64,000 bases of DNA from Haliclystus octoradiatus (Eukaryota > Cnidaria > Staurozoa > Stauromedusae > Haliclystidae): contig OU744452.1 in assembly GCA_916610825.1 (NCBI GenBank), positions 1,647,543 through 1,711,542 on the forward strand, in the 5' to 3' direction. Every line of letters starts with the position of its first letter. Within the stretch, counting starts at the first letter, position 1. The notes below the pieces were generated by a model. It worked only from the letters and a program-made list of their open reading frames with translations, was not told the DNA's origin and searched no databases. The position numbers and the translations under genes are program-made. Below, one piece after another: positions 1 to 13,445 of the stretch.

Positions 1-595
1 TTCCCATTACAGTGGTCTGTATTACAACCATCATATCATTATTAACCTGTATATAAAGGTCACCTTATAAAGCAGCCACCCTTCTACATTTGTCACTTTA
101 TAATAACGTTACAAATGTTAATTCTATTGAACTTACTTAACCTCTATAGAAAGAAATGTCACCTCCCTTTAGTGAACAATATTTTTATTACAGTGGTCTG
201 TATTACAACCATCATATCATTATTAACCTGTATATAAAGGTCACCTTATAAAGCAGCCACCCTTCTACATTTGTCACTTTATAATAACGTTACAAATGTT
301 AATTCTATTGAACTTACTTAACCTCTATAGAAAGAAAGGTCACCTCCCTTTAGTGGTCAATATTTTCATTTCAGTGGTCTGTATTACAACCATCATATCA
401 TTATTAACCTGTATATAAAGGTCACCTTATAAAGCAGCCACCTTTCTACATTTGTCACTTTATAATAACGTTACAAATCTTAATTCTATTGAACTTACTT
501 AACCTCTATAGAAAGAAAGGTCACCTCCCTTTAGTGGTCAATATTCTCATTACAGTGGTCTGTATAACAACCATCATATCATTATTTTTTAAACA
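1..595. repeat. 181-bp tandem satellite, three units plus partial
   Basis: The motif cagtggtctgta recurs at 10, 191, 372 and 553, an exact 181-bp period. Units differ by only a few substitutions. The array probably extends left of the window and breaks off near 590. A related diverged block lies at about 29,040-29,165, so the unit derives from or resembles an interspersed repeat. Confidence 0.95.
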
Positions 596-1557
596 TTTAT
601 AAAATTATCATAGATCTTTACTTTTCAAATCATAATACATCTATCTGTTCTAATTATGGTCTCCGTTGCTGTCTATGTTACGCCTTCACGGCGATATAAT
701 TATGACTTGGCATTTGTAAATCATCTTAAGATGGGCGTCTTTACAGCCGCAAACAATGAAACTCTCATATTGGTAGAGTATATACCCGTATTTCATGTTG
801 GGAAATGGGGATCTGTATTTCTTTTGGATAATGTCTGTAAGTTGAAGGAAATCGAAAGCTCCCTAGTAGCAGTTCTGCTTGCATGATGATGCCGTAATTA
901 TGGCTTCAAATCACAAAATATATCCTGGGGGTGCGACACCCTCGCAATAAAGATTTCGGTGAAAATAGTTGTGTAATTCGTGGAAGGCTACAAATTAATC
1001 CATTGAGGAGCACATAGTTACAGCCGTGAATGCAGGTCTAGTGTTTAACCAAGTCTACAGGTTGACAGTGAGTCTACGAGCTTAGAAAAGGTGCATTACA
1101 TCAGAAACAGTATCCAGTGAACACATAAATACACTGGGCATCTGAACTACGTCATTGGCTTTCGATATGATATTATATATGTTGTCGTTGTGACTGGAAA
1201 ATAAAAGACACATCACATTATATGAAGTGCAACTTATTCAAAGGTAAGAATGTTTACATTTATACGTAGAATAGCTACTTTCTATACATATAATTAATAA
1301 TTATACACTAACAACGCACTGCATATAATACACTTTTTTCTATTTGATACTTTTTCTTAATTTTCGACATTTTACAAAATTGGGAAAAGTCAAATAAATT
1401 TATTTCATACTTGAGTTGAATTTTTTTTTACTTGAAAAACTTCAAGTTACAGTAACAAAATGTGTAGTCTTTGACTCCTCTATTTATATTTACAGCTCTG
1501 TCAACAGACATTGAGCCCTGTTTTACTGCTATTGGATAATATTTATTATTATTATAA
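596..1557. other. no recognised gene
   Basis: A 76-codon open frame (656-886, plus) is present, but it has no recognisable domain and is short enough to be chance in this sequence. The rest is AT-rich sequence with no repeat or gene that I can support. Confidence 0.5.
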
Positions 1558-3367
<1,810 letters not shown>

Positions 3368-4621
3368 CCATGATCGTAGTATCATGGAAGAATCTAATAA
3401 TAAATGGACAAAAGCATAAATAAATAAATGAATAATTGTAATTATATTTACTTCTGAAATATAAAACAGAAATCATATATTCATTATGATGTGTTATCGG
3501 CAATTTGAACACTCCCAGATCAATAATATTATTTTACAACAATCCCTGAACAATCTATCGGGTCGGGCATCTATCAAACTTACAATCAACTTCTCGGCTA
3601 ATTAGAAGCACTACACCTCTTGCGTATATGACACTCGAGGACATCTGTCCTCGCGAATCAAATAGATTTATAAGCTTAAATATATAGAATAATGATATCA
3701 TCTTTAATATTAACGTTAGAGATTTAATAAATTTAGCTACATCTACAAAAAAATCTTACATTACGATGAGCTTCTCATCATTGAATTGTGTGAGAATTCT
3801 TGAAATGAGAATGAAGTAATTTTTAAAGTATGAGAGATAGCATCGTGAGTAAATAGACCTACCTAGTAAATCTAACAAATAATATAAGGCTAGCATACAT
3901 ACATCTCCCTAATGATCGCCAATCTTATGGTATCATTATCTTCTACACCAATGACACCAATCGCTTCTTGTTTAATAGGTCTATCCATACTGTTCATCGA
4001 TTAATTATATGAAACGGCGGTAACAAATTTATAGGCAAATTGAATGTGTAACTAGAGCTTTAATACTATGCAGATACTAATAGCATTTTGACATTTCAAT
4101 ATACTGTTAATTAATCAAATAGTTGTTAGTATTTCTATTCTACTTCAAATGACGTTTGATTAGAGTGTAGACTAAGAAAACGAAATCATCATTTCAATTT
4201 CAAGTATCCCCTTTCTATGTAACGAGACATGGGATTATTAGCAAGACTAATCCTCCACTAGCTTGAACACACAATCATATTAGCAGTTTAAAAAAAGTAA
4301 TTCTAGTGACAATCAGGATTCGTGAGGAAAGGCGAATGGGTATAGGGAAGAAAAATACAATAAATGTTATTCCATAGGATATATATATTATTCAATGAAA
4401 AATAGTAACATTCATAATCTACTATCATACTGTTAATTTTATTTCCATTTTTATTTTATTTTTTATTTTATATCACCATCAATAAACCACTAATCTTATG
4501 TAATTATTTTTAAACATATGCATATCTATACAACCATCCAAGATTAACAGCAATATGAGTGTATAACCGCAATTATTATAACCTATTAATTTGTTTGATC
4601 AGTAAGCGATCTGACTGTCTG
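3368..4621. other. no recognised gene
   Basis: AT-rich sequence without a coding signal. An 18-bp perfect palindrome (cgaggacatctgtcctcg) lies at 3637-3654. This stretch may include the left end of the Polinton element, but no terminal inverted repeat could be matched. Confidence 0.5.
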
Positions 4622-6147
4622 TTAGAGAATATACATGGAATCTTCTTGACGTGTTCGTTCGAAATTCGGAAAATGCGCATGTATAAATTTTCGAACTAAG
4701 TTATCATAATATTTCTGATTACTAGAATCGAACAATTCAACAATATCTTTCAATCTTTTGTTTCTACATAATATATATACGCATAGAAAATACAGTAATC
4801 TCCACAAACCGCAGAAAAATCAAACTGGATTTGACAATTATCAATCATTTCTAGAACACTACCCATGCTATAGACTTTATCTTTAATACCATAATATTGC
4901 AAGTCTTTTCCATACGAATTAATAAATGTTAAAGACCATAAAATGACCAGCAGCCTTTGCATATTTTTGTCTTTGAAATCTGGACCCAGATTTCAACCAC
5001 TCGTTTTCATGATACACGGTCCGCCTTTGTGTCTCCTTTGCACACACACGCGATTTTGCAAAACATTTAGTAAAATGGTAAAACGAACATTGAAGCATTC
5101 TGCTAAGTTGTTTATCGACGAACTGGTTTGGAAAGTTGTAAGAGCAAGTAGAGGTGGACGTCGTAAGGGCTTTCGACGCTTGAATAAATGTGTACCACGA
5201 AAATCAATTCACTTGCTACTAGCGTCATACGAATTGAGGAAGGAAGACAGAGTTGAAAGCTACAACTGAACTCGACTGATTCAAAATTTCATGTTGGTGC
5301 TTACTTGATACAAGAATATTAGGGATTGAAAGAACGGGAAGAGATTTGTTAGCATTAAAAATCGAAATTTATCGCCGAAACAAAATGAAACTATAACACC
5401 AGGTGAATTCGATTTTTAATACGGATACTTTGATCATTGACTCCAAATTATGTTTGTAAACACGTAGGCTTCGTTTAAAATATTTAGTTACATACCTATG
5501 TATGTTTTATATTGCATTGTTACCTGCAGTATTTATGCACGTAAATTGTAAAATTTAGAATCATATGAATTTATTTGGTGTTGATTTGAAAGTACATTTT
5601 ATCCAAGTTGTTTTGATTTGCGTCAAACTTCTCAGACAGATAATCGGACTTTGGCTCCCATTCTGCTATTTATTTTTGAGCCGTATACATTTGTTGGCTA
5701 TCTATAGTCATAGACTTTGCGTTTCGACAAGTAGAAATTGAGATTTATCCAAAACTGAAATTGATAAACCAGACTATTTTCTCAAGGTTTCTGTCGTGTC
5801 TTTCTGTAGCAACAGCCACGAGGACAATCCTCTGACGTGAGCGTTGACGTCACTTTCCAGAGGATTAGCCTCGTTTCTTGTCATCAAGACAACAAAACAA
5901 AGCAAAGGGTGCTGGTCATTCGAAACTCTTCAAATGATGCATGGTTTCTGTTGCTATACAATGAAATCCAATGACCACCAGACATATTCGAGTTCTGAGA
6001 ATTGATCATATATACTGCTGACTCTGTGTGTTGCGGTCTCACAATTTCAAGTGCGTAAACACCATGGGTGGAGTGTTTCATGTAACCATCCTGAGCTAGA
6101 ATAGTTTTCAGCTCCTCAGTGTTTATGATGATAATTCTAAAAATCAC
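4622..6147 (-). pseudogene. Polinton adenovirus-type cysteine protease (broken)
   Basis: The N-terminal half (about 5921-6147) starts near NTEELKTIL and contains the GGHWI motif with the catalytic His. The C-terminal half (4622-4925) contains NSYGKDLQYY, a Gln before FDFSA, and CGDYC with the catalytic Cys. This His/Gln/Cys layout fits the protease that matures capsid proteins in Polintons and adenoviruses. A 979-bp element (4942-5920) splits the gene, and the reading frame shifts again near 4760. The expected initiator position reads ATA rather than ATG, so no clean start remains. The 5' end overlaps the major capsid gene by a few bases, as in compact viral-type gene clusters. Not functional as it stands. 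Confidence 0.8.
4942..5920. mobile_element. 979-bp inverted-repeat element inside the protease gene
   Basis: The ends aatgaccagcagcctttgc (4942-4960) and its inverted copy with one mismatch (5902-5920) are 19-bp terminal inverted repeats. They lie exactly where the protease reading frame is cut. I see no target-site duplication, so the superfamily is unassigned. A 108-codon frame (4943-5269, plus) begins in the left repeat; its second half is basic (residues about 45-85, rich in Arg and Lys). I do not recognise it and it may be chance. Confidence 0.7.
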
Positions 6148-7077
6148 ACAGTATGTTACGACTTTTATCGAATCTAATTAGATTGTCAAAGTCGGCATAT
6201 AATATAATAGATATTGATTCAGGTAGCGGTGCAGAGAATTCCAATGAAATGCGGAGATCTCCCGTCTGTTTTGGTTCTTGATGTCCACTCTCACAGGCAG
6301 ATGGAGATATATGAAATCTGAATAGCGTATAACCAGAATCATATTCTTATTTGTTAAATGATAATGCTTCATCTTTATACAAACGACCGCTAGTAGAGAA
6401 TAGAGACATATACCCGTCCAGAGTATCATTCGTCTTAAAATTAAACTTCATCGGTCTTCCTGGTGCACTTTTACCATTGACATAGGCAGCGATACTTGTT
6501 AAATCAAAGTGTTGAAAGTTGAATGGATTACTTTTGTATTCTCCAGAAAAACATTTATTCTGAACCGTTGCACAAAATATTCGTGTAGGTAATGTTCCCA
6601 CCACAGTATGATCCCAAGGAATGCTGTCACGTTGGTCGCAACAGAGTGAGAGGTCATGATACATCTATTGATAGGATATTTAGCCGTATCTGTAGCAAGT
6701 CGCTTTTGAATAGTTAGAAACTGATGTGGTGTTAACACTTGCTTCCTAACACAAAATGCAACTTCCAACAGTTTGACTTTATATGTAGCATTATCTTCAT
6801 TACTCATCAGGGGCGCAAATTGAAATTAATCTTAGGGGGGTGTCTGGGAAAAGGGACCAATTTTTTTCTTAAAAATTTCTCATAGTTTCGTGTCATGTTT
6901 CCTACATTTGTTGAAAAACTTTCCAACATTGGCGCACCTACTGTGGATATTCTGGCTTACTAGGAAAGCACTGGTAGTAAATCAAATTTAATAATATATC
7001 CACCATGGCCACAGTGGACTGATCAATCCTAAAATTAACAAGAGAAATTCACTAATATAAATTCACTACTATGTGTA

Positions 7078-7719
7078 TGTCAGCGGTTATACACCACTGA
7101 TTTGTATTGATTGAACTTTGACAATGGAAGCCTCGTGATCATGAATCATGATGACGTCATATGACAATGATAGGACTATCTCCTTAATAGAAATTAGCGT
7201 ATTCCTTAAAATAGTAGTCTTTGTAATCATTTAAAATAGATCTTATTGTATTGCTTATTATAGTCATTTCGTATGTAGTTAAAATAGTAAATGTCGTAAT
7301 GTTCTAAATTGATATATAACATCTCAGCAGAAAATATGATTTGTCATTAGTTTTAAATTTAGCCTTTTGTTTTGTAAACTGTATAAAAGTAATAATATTT
7401 TTCTTGTTAATTAATTGATCAGCAGTCAGTCACTAGATACGCTGCCTTGAAGAAGTTATTATCGTTTAATAGTTTATTTTATAAATATATCAAGAGAGGA
7501 GAAAAGAACAAGTATTATTTTATCTGTCTTCTTGTCTTGGATTAAAGATTGATTCCGGATTGGTTATATCCGTTAGTAAAACCACTTGGTGAGTTCGTTT
7601 CAATTTATTGTATTGTTTGTATAAACCCAATGTTGGGAGGTTGCACTTGGTGGAAGTGAGATTAGTACAGTCCGTCTCATACTCGTAGTTAAGTCCACGT
7701 TCAGGAGCGCCCCATCATA
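7078..7719. mobile_element. possible solo LTR inside the hAT element
   Basis: The block begins TGTCAGCGGTTATAC, holds a TATA-like GTATAAAAG at about 7380, and is flanked by gtgta at 7073-7077 and 7720-7724, a candidate 5-bp target duplication. The 3' end does not end in the usual CA, so the border is uncertain. A Gypsy-type solo LTR is one explanation; it could also simply be the 3' non-coding part of the hAT element. Confidence 0.35.
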
Positions 7720-7885
7720 GTGTAAATGAAAAATTCAATACATTTATAATAACATGAATCATTACCTATTGAGTCAAACATGAATACAATTTATTTTTCT
7801 ATCAATGATAATCATGTTTCATTTATTACTTTGAAATGTGAATTGAAGTAATTATGTTTTCATCTGTCTTCCACTCTTTGGTGCT

Positions 7886-9600
7886 TTAGACCACTTTTTC
7901 ATAACAGTAATCATCCATATTTAATGCATCTGTGATGTCTCTCTCTGTTGCCAAACTCATTAGAACATGGAGACGTGTTTGACTGGTTGTACTCCTTAAT
8001 AAAGTCTTTATTAAGTTTAACTTGGAGAAAGCTCGCTCATTAGAGGCAGATGTTATTGGTGCTGTCAATAGTAGCTTCAGACAACGCAACGTTATTGGGA
8101 AAACATTCGAGTACTGAAGACAATGACTATAAGTAACTATATATATAATAAATAACTATATAATATTTCAATTTCACTTTCCAATGATTCGATATTAGGT
8201 CTAGCGGAAATAGAGAAAAGAGGTTGAGAAGCTGTTGAACCTGATTCGATTTTACATTCTCATTGTACGGTGGCTTAAAGATCAAAACAACAGGTTCAAC
8301 AATTTTGAATGCATCTTCATAGTTTTCCTTCAAATGTTTGAATTGGGTATCTAGTAACTTTAAAAATTATGTGCGATAAAAGCTTTATAAAGTATATTCA
8401 GCACTGTTAGCTGCATTTGTATCGTATCTCCTTGACTGTAAGCGTCTGTGATGGTGCCTTGAAAACTCTAAATCAGGATCCACACCGTGATCCATATCAA
8501 CTTTTATTGATGCGTCAATTTGATGATTTATAGCATCTTCATCCTTGCGAATAGACGTCAGGGTGTTTATAGTAGCAGAAGCTGCCTCCAACGCATCTGT
8601 TACATTAACGTTAACTGTCTGCACATTGTAATTTAGTATTTTTGTTTTGGTCATAACGTTTCGAATGAACAATAATGCAACAATAAATTCAAACGAAACA
8701 ATCTTCAATGAAAGATTTTCTGCTTTGTTTGTCGTAGAACGATCTCCCTCTTCCATTTCCTTATCCAGCGCAGAAATGATAGCATCATAGCTAGACCACA
8801 CAGCTTTTATAGATTCACATCGTGCAACCCATCTTGTATCAGAAAGATTCCTCAATTGCATATTGCTCTCAGCATTCACATCTTCCTCCATCTGCTGCTT
8901 GAAGATTGCAAATCTTGTTGTATACTAGAACCGAAAAATACATAGGCAAGCTACAATGTATCCCAGTACATGTACACAGCTCGCTGGGGGCGTTTTACAG
9001 CATCATCCAGCCATCCTTTCAAAAGAGGACAATGACGTGCAATCAAATGAACAACTTGATGAAAATTTCCGTTCATATCATTTTCTGCACTAGATCCTCG
9101 AAATTCTAGCCCTTGACGACCAAGAAACCGTGACACATCGACCAATATCTTTATTGCCTCCCTGTTTCTTTCCCTTTCGCACTCGATTTCAATGCACTCT
9201 TTTCTCTGCCCTTTATTCAACATACTGTCAACATGTAAATTTTGTCATTGGTATATGGCGAATGCTTCAATTGCAGATTTGTGACTCTTGTTTGCGGAAT
9301 GGCCCGAGAGTTTCCCTTTCTATACTTTACCTCTACTTTCCATTTTGTTCCATTGCCGAACACCTTTAACCCACACCTCGGAAGATTGTTCATACCCTAA
9401 TCAAGTAGGAAACAGCTGACAGCAGAAACATTATGCAGCATCCTTTCCGATTGAAACTTCCAAATGTGAAAATTCTCTAAACCAATCAGCACAGAACCTG
9501 CTCTGCTTCGAAGGGTCGACATCACTATTTCTGGGATAGGATCGAAGTAATAGCTGAAATAGGCCCATGCTCATTACATAATCTCTATATATTCATCATT
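7886..9600 (-). pseudogene. hAT transposase (TTF/ZMYM1-like) remnant
   Basis: Read on the minus strand, a TTF-type zinc-finger-like segment lies at about 9570-9330 (WFREFSHLEVSIGKDAA then CFCC). It is followed by ILVDVSRFLGRQGLEFRG (about 9150), LSDTRWVARCESIKAV (about 8840) and the C-terminal dimerisation region APITSASNERAFSKLNLIK (about 8050). This order is that of the ZMYM1-like hAT family. Several stops and frameshifts separate the pieces. A 76-codon Asp/Ser-rich frame upstream (9713-9943) may be a diverged N-terminus; I cannot support that. Non-functional. Confidence 0.8.
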
Positions 9601-10951
9601 GTTAATTTTTTACGCAAACCAGGATCATCATGTCCTGGCATAAAGCTCTAACTTGGTGACTCCGTACCTTCTTGGCTTTGCAGCAATTCATGTAGACATG
9701 TTTCTAAAGTTTTTAAGATGAGTCATGTAGTTGTCTGACAATCTCCACTATATCTTCCAGGATGGTTCCAGGAAATGCAAATTCTGCTTGATTAACATCA
9801 TCCATTTTTTCTTGGGATGATGACAGTTTCTCGCATAGAAATCGTAATTGTCTAACACAAGTGATCCAGTTTGACGTGCTCCAAGAAGAAGATGCCATAG
9901 AATCATCATCATCATTCGAAGTATCTGATAAATCAACTGTCATTTAGGTGTCATCATTCAGTTCCAATCTTTGCTGTTTTCTGGCTGATTGTAAAGTATG
10001 AGACCGCTCAGGCTCATCATGTAATCTAGACTTAGTAGCCCTTCTATCTGAGTTACATTGCGAATTCTGAAGCGTGTCGATTTCGAATTCATATAAGCCG
10101 ATTATTGGAATTTCTATCTATTCACATATTATTATTCGAAACTGCGTACTTTATTCACTAGAATATCTGGAGCGTCCTACTTGATAGTAAAGTTTAATAA
10201 GAAAATCCGTCAAAATTACTTTTTGTTCTTTCAAGCTTGTTATTTGTAAAGTTATTGTAGGACCGACAGGGACCGACTTTTAACAAAAATTAAAAATGGG
10301 GGGATTAGACACCTGTTACTCATTAGAACAAAAGCATCTTTATGTCTATGAAGAGTTATTTTCAACGGTAAACCATTTAACAGCATCCTCCCTGGATGAA
10401 AAATATCTCCATGTAAACGAGATCGAACTTCGAAACTTTAACCTTCACTTGAATACATCCACCGCTTTCGTAATCCTGCATTATCCGAATTAGGATCCGC
10501 TTCATGAATATGTTTCGCTGTATCTTTTGTAAACAGTCCCATCGAAAGTTGAGATTTTCTTTTATCCTCGCTATAGCTTATTAATGATTCGCTTAATACG
10601 ATAAGGGATAAGTCTGCTTGAATTCGAGATCGTTTGTCAAGCTAATTCTACATCGACTTGAGACCATAAACTTGCAATAGGATTATTTACTAAAGCGACA
10701 CGTTGGGTTTCGTCTACAGGACTACCATCTTCAGTAACAACTTTAAGCTGAACATGAAGATAACTATTTACGAGATCTAAAATGCGATCCGAAGCGCTTC
10801 CGATTGAAGATTCGATCGGATTATTATCGCTATTACTGTTGAGAGGATAATGTTCTTCCATCTGCTCGCTCTGAGTCATAGATTGTACGTAAGCTGGTTC
10901 GAATAGTTCAACTACAGAGAGCAGACATTCTGCCTGTGAGGTTTTCTCCAT

Positions 10952-12259
10952 AGTTTTAGTATATGAACAGGCATATCAAACTCTTTTCTGTTGAGGGGTG
11001 ACATTTTGATAAATTTCTGAGGTCTAGATTAACCACAATACGCATGCGCAATAAACTTGCCGCAGCCCTGTCTCCATCATTTTCTTAACTTTCTCAAAAG
11101 AAAACATTAAACGTGGATATCAACAACAACGTTCGGCGTTCAGCAAGAACAAGAAAGTCACATTAATAAGAAAATAAATTTACCTATAATTCCATGTCCA
11201 TATCATTCATAACAGCTGCTTTCAGAATAATTTTATAACATAAGTACTGAATAGTGTAAAGTTAAAACTGTGAAATATTAGAAGAGTCAAAAGAATAAAA
11301 CATTATCGAAGATCGAAGCAAACCTGTATTGAAACTGTAATCAACATGTCCATTCATCAAGGAGTTTAAGAAATCCATAGTTGAAAATCGTTGGTATTTT
11401 ACTAGATACTGATACATGCAAATTATATAAATTCGTTATAAGAAACTTCACTTGCGCATTGATATAATTAGCTAAAATGTAAAAAACTGTATACTTCAAA
11501 TTTGGAAACATTCTGTTATAAATATTTGATAGGGCTAGTCATACAAATTATAGAAAATGTTTGTAAGCAGCTCGACTCTGCATGAATAGCAGCTAACTGT
11601 AAACTGACCACATTATATACTTCATTAAGTCCATTATTTTCTGATGATTATGATGATCGTTGCTCAGAACAGAATCAGAGTGACATAATTGCTGTCATCG
11701 TTATCGTTCTCCGAAATACATAAGAGATACAGCCACATGGCTACCAAGTAGATGTAAACAAATGAACGCAAAAAGATAGAAATTTGGCTAACATCTCGAA
11801 AAGCAGCGAAATCCCGATATCAAACCTCAACGAAATACGACAAATTTGATATGAAAACAATCCTTGAAAAACGCTGATCCAAAATCTGTTTGTTCATCCG
11901 GGATATTGCGAATCACAAATTAACCCTGGGCTCTAATAAAGGCAGCTCCGATGCGCGGGAATTTCAAACCATAGTAAACACAACAAATTTCACGGAGAAA
12001 ACTTCATGGAAGATAATCACGATTTCCCGAGCCCAAACTATCTAATAAAGAAAAATTGACGTTATTATCAAACTTGTATATTTATCTAATGGATTCCATA
12101 GGTTCATTCATAGATTTGCGTTATAAAGCATTAAATTTTTAACGTTTTAAACTATTTTACGTAGTAAGCCTTCTTAGCGGCCATAATCATAAATTTTGAA
12201 TGCGGCAGAAGATCAAAGTGGATGTCACCCTTAAGTTTGACATGGTTTCAATTAATTTA
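10952..12259. other. Polinton interior with no recognised gene
   Basis: About 1.3 kb between the major capsid start and the small glycine-rich gene. This is where another Polinton gene could once have been. I found no P-loop or other ATPase motif and no polymerase motif on either strand. Confidence 0.5.
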
Positions 12260-12676
12260 TTAGAATATATTCGATGATGACGAAGGACTATTTGAATTTG
12301 TCTTTTTCTTCCGTTTTTGAGTTGTCTTTTTGCGTTCACCTCGATTGATGACGGTAGATGAAGTGGTCCCCGAAATAGATTTCTTCAATTTTATTCGTTT
12401 TATAGGAGGGGTGCTAAATGCATCAGTCAACATATTGTTTAGACTTTCTTTACTTCTTCGAATTAAGGACGTTTTTAAATCCTCTCCATGACTATAATCA
12501 TCCAAGATATGTTTACCGGTATTCAAAACCGACTTTCCTACAGATATCAATCCACGCTTCATTATAGGAGCCATTGATCTAGCAAATGATGATAAAATAC
12601 CTCCTAACCCCGATCCATCTCTTTGACAACGAGGTTGCATTGCACGACGTGATGGATCATTATACCAATCATACAT
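12260..12676 (-). CDS. Polinton small glycine-rich virion-type protein
   Basis: An intact frame of 138 codons from ATG 12,676. Residues about 22-48 (GLGGILSSFARSMAPIMKRG onward) form a glycine-rich amphipathic segment, followed by a Lys/Ser-rich basic tail (residues 95-138). Proteins of this shape accompany the capsid genes of Polintons and related adintoviruses and recall adenovirus membrane-active or core-associated proteins. That role is inferred from shape and position only. It lies 9 bp downstream of the minor capsid gene on the same strand. It is one of the few intact frames in the element. Confidence 0.6.
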   Translation of the reverse strand: MYDWYNDPSRRAMQPRCQRDGSGLGGILSSFARSMAPIMKRGLISVGKSVLNTGKHILDDYSHGEDLKTSLIRRSKESLNNMLTDAFSTPPIKRIKLKKSISGTTSSTVINRGERKKTTQKRKKKTNSNSPSSSSNIF

Positions 12677-12685
12677 TTTCTATTA

Positions 12686-13440
12686 TTATTTTAAATGACG
12701 CTCTTTAAATACTAAAGTCACCAACGCCTCCCCAAGCTGGAATGGCGCAATCTTCCCTCCGTCTGTTGTTATATACACTCCAATTGTTTGAATCTCATCT
12801 TGCCGTAATGCTCTGAATTGTAAATTTGAAATCTGAATAGTTACATCTTCACCGTGATTACCGCTTCTATACAGGTACAATTCGTAAAAGAGGGGCCGTA
12901 GTTGTTCCAACCAGCTGATTTGCAATAATATCTGAGTAAGCAAATACTGAATTCAATCCATTTGTATGAGAGGTCATATAAGGGGATTCATGCGTTAATT
13001 CACCCCCGCCAATAATGTCTGTTCTAGCAAATCCAAGCAGCGTGCTGATATCAGAATTATTCATAACCAATTTAAACCCAGCTGGAACTGTCACTGTAGT
13101 ATGTAATGGGTTGGGATTATGTGCAATATTGACAGCAGACATTTTTGAACTTCCGAGATCAGCATTTTTAATGCTTGTAAAATAGGGTTCACGTCTTTAT
13201 AATAACAAGGGATGACTCTCACAGGAAACATTGACTCCTCGTCAGTAATAGGAATTATATTAAATCCGTATCGAACATTATACCACGTATGCGGGTAAAG
13301 AATTTCAGCTAATGCTACATCCTAAGCTGTATGTTGTCGGAATCTGACAGATTAGATAGTTTTACTTCAAAATTAGCAACGTGAATTTTAGGGTGAACAT
13401 CTAAATTAGAATTACTAGACAGAGTGACGTAGTGATATGT
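12686..13440 (-). pseudogene. Polinton minor capsid (penton-like) protein, frameshifted
   Basis: The N-terminal segment (about 13,440-13,160) reads YHYVTLSSNSNLDVHPK, then ILYPHTWYNVRYG after a frame change near 13,325. The middle (13,142-12,870) contains TVPAGFKLVMNNSD, IIGGGELTHESPY and IANQLVGTTTAPLLRIVPV. The C-terminal part (12,870-12,686) contains FRALRQDEIQTIGVYI and GEALVTLVFKERH. This is the Polinton minor capsid family that accompanies the major capsid protein. At least two frameshifts (near 13,325 and near 12,870) break it. The gene order integrase, minor capsid, small protein, major capsid, protease supports the assignment. Confidence 0.75.
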
Positions 13441-13445
13441 TTCAG

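Larger units (their letters stand above)
6808..10315 (-). mobile_element. hAT transposon with perfect 8-bp target duplication
   Basis: The element begins CAGGGGCG at 6808 and ends ACACCTG at 10315, giving short imperfect terminal inverted repeats. It is flanked by identical ttactcat at 6800-6807 and 10316-10323; an 8-bp duplication is the hAT hallmark. Removing the element and one duplication copy rejoins the major capsid reading frame across LMSN. The transposase remains lie on the minus strand (7886-9600). The element is itself damaged and may contain a solo LTR (7078-7719). Confidence 0.9.
6137..10951 (-). pseudogene. Polinton major capsid protein (double jelly-roll), split by hAT
   Basis: The N-terminal part (10,951 to 10,324) begins with a Ser-Val-Val-Glu-Leu-Phe segment and includes YLHVQLKVV, SQLSMGLF and HRHKDAFVLMS. 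The C-terminal part (6807 to 6137) includes YKVKLLEVAF, AKYPINR, NPFNFQHFDLT, PGRPMKFNFKT and a final segment LYADFDNLIRFD. The order and content match the Polinton major capsid family. The two parts are separated by a 3.5-kb hAT insertion whose target duplication lies in the codons for LMSN. Further damage: a frameshift just after the first 104 codons, a stop near 10,445, a frameshift near 6640 and a TAA near 6347. The gene ends at 6137 and overlaps the protease start. Inferred dead, but recent enough that nearly the whole family pattern is readable. Confidence 0.85.

Noticed and set aside
10296-10493. 65-codon plus-strand frame
   Set aside because: It overlaps the end of the hAT element and lies antisense to the major capsid gene.
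10952-12259. Packaging ATPase or DNA polymerase B of the Polinton
   Set aside because: No P-loop or polymerase motif could be found on either strand in this stretch or in the flanks of the recognised genes.
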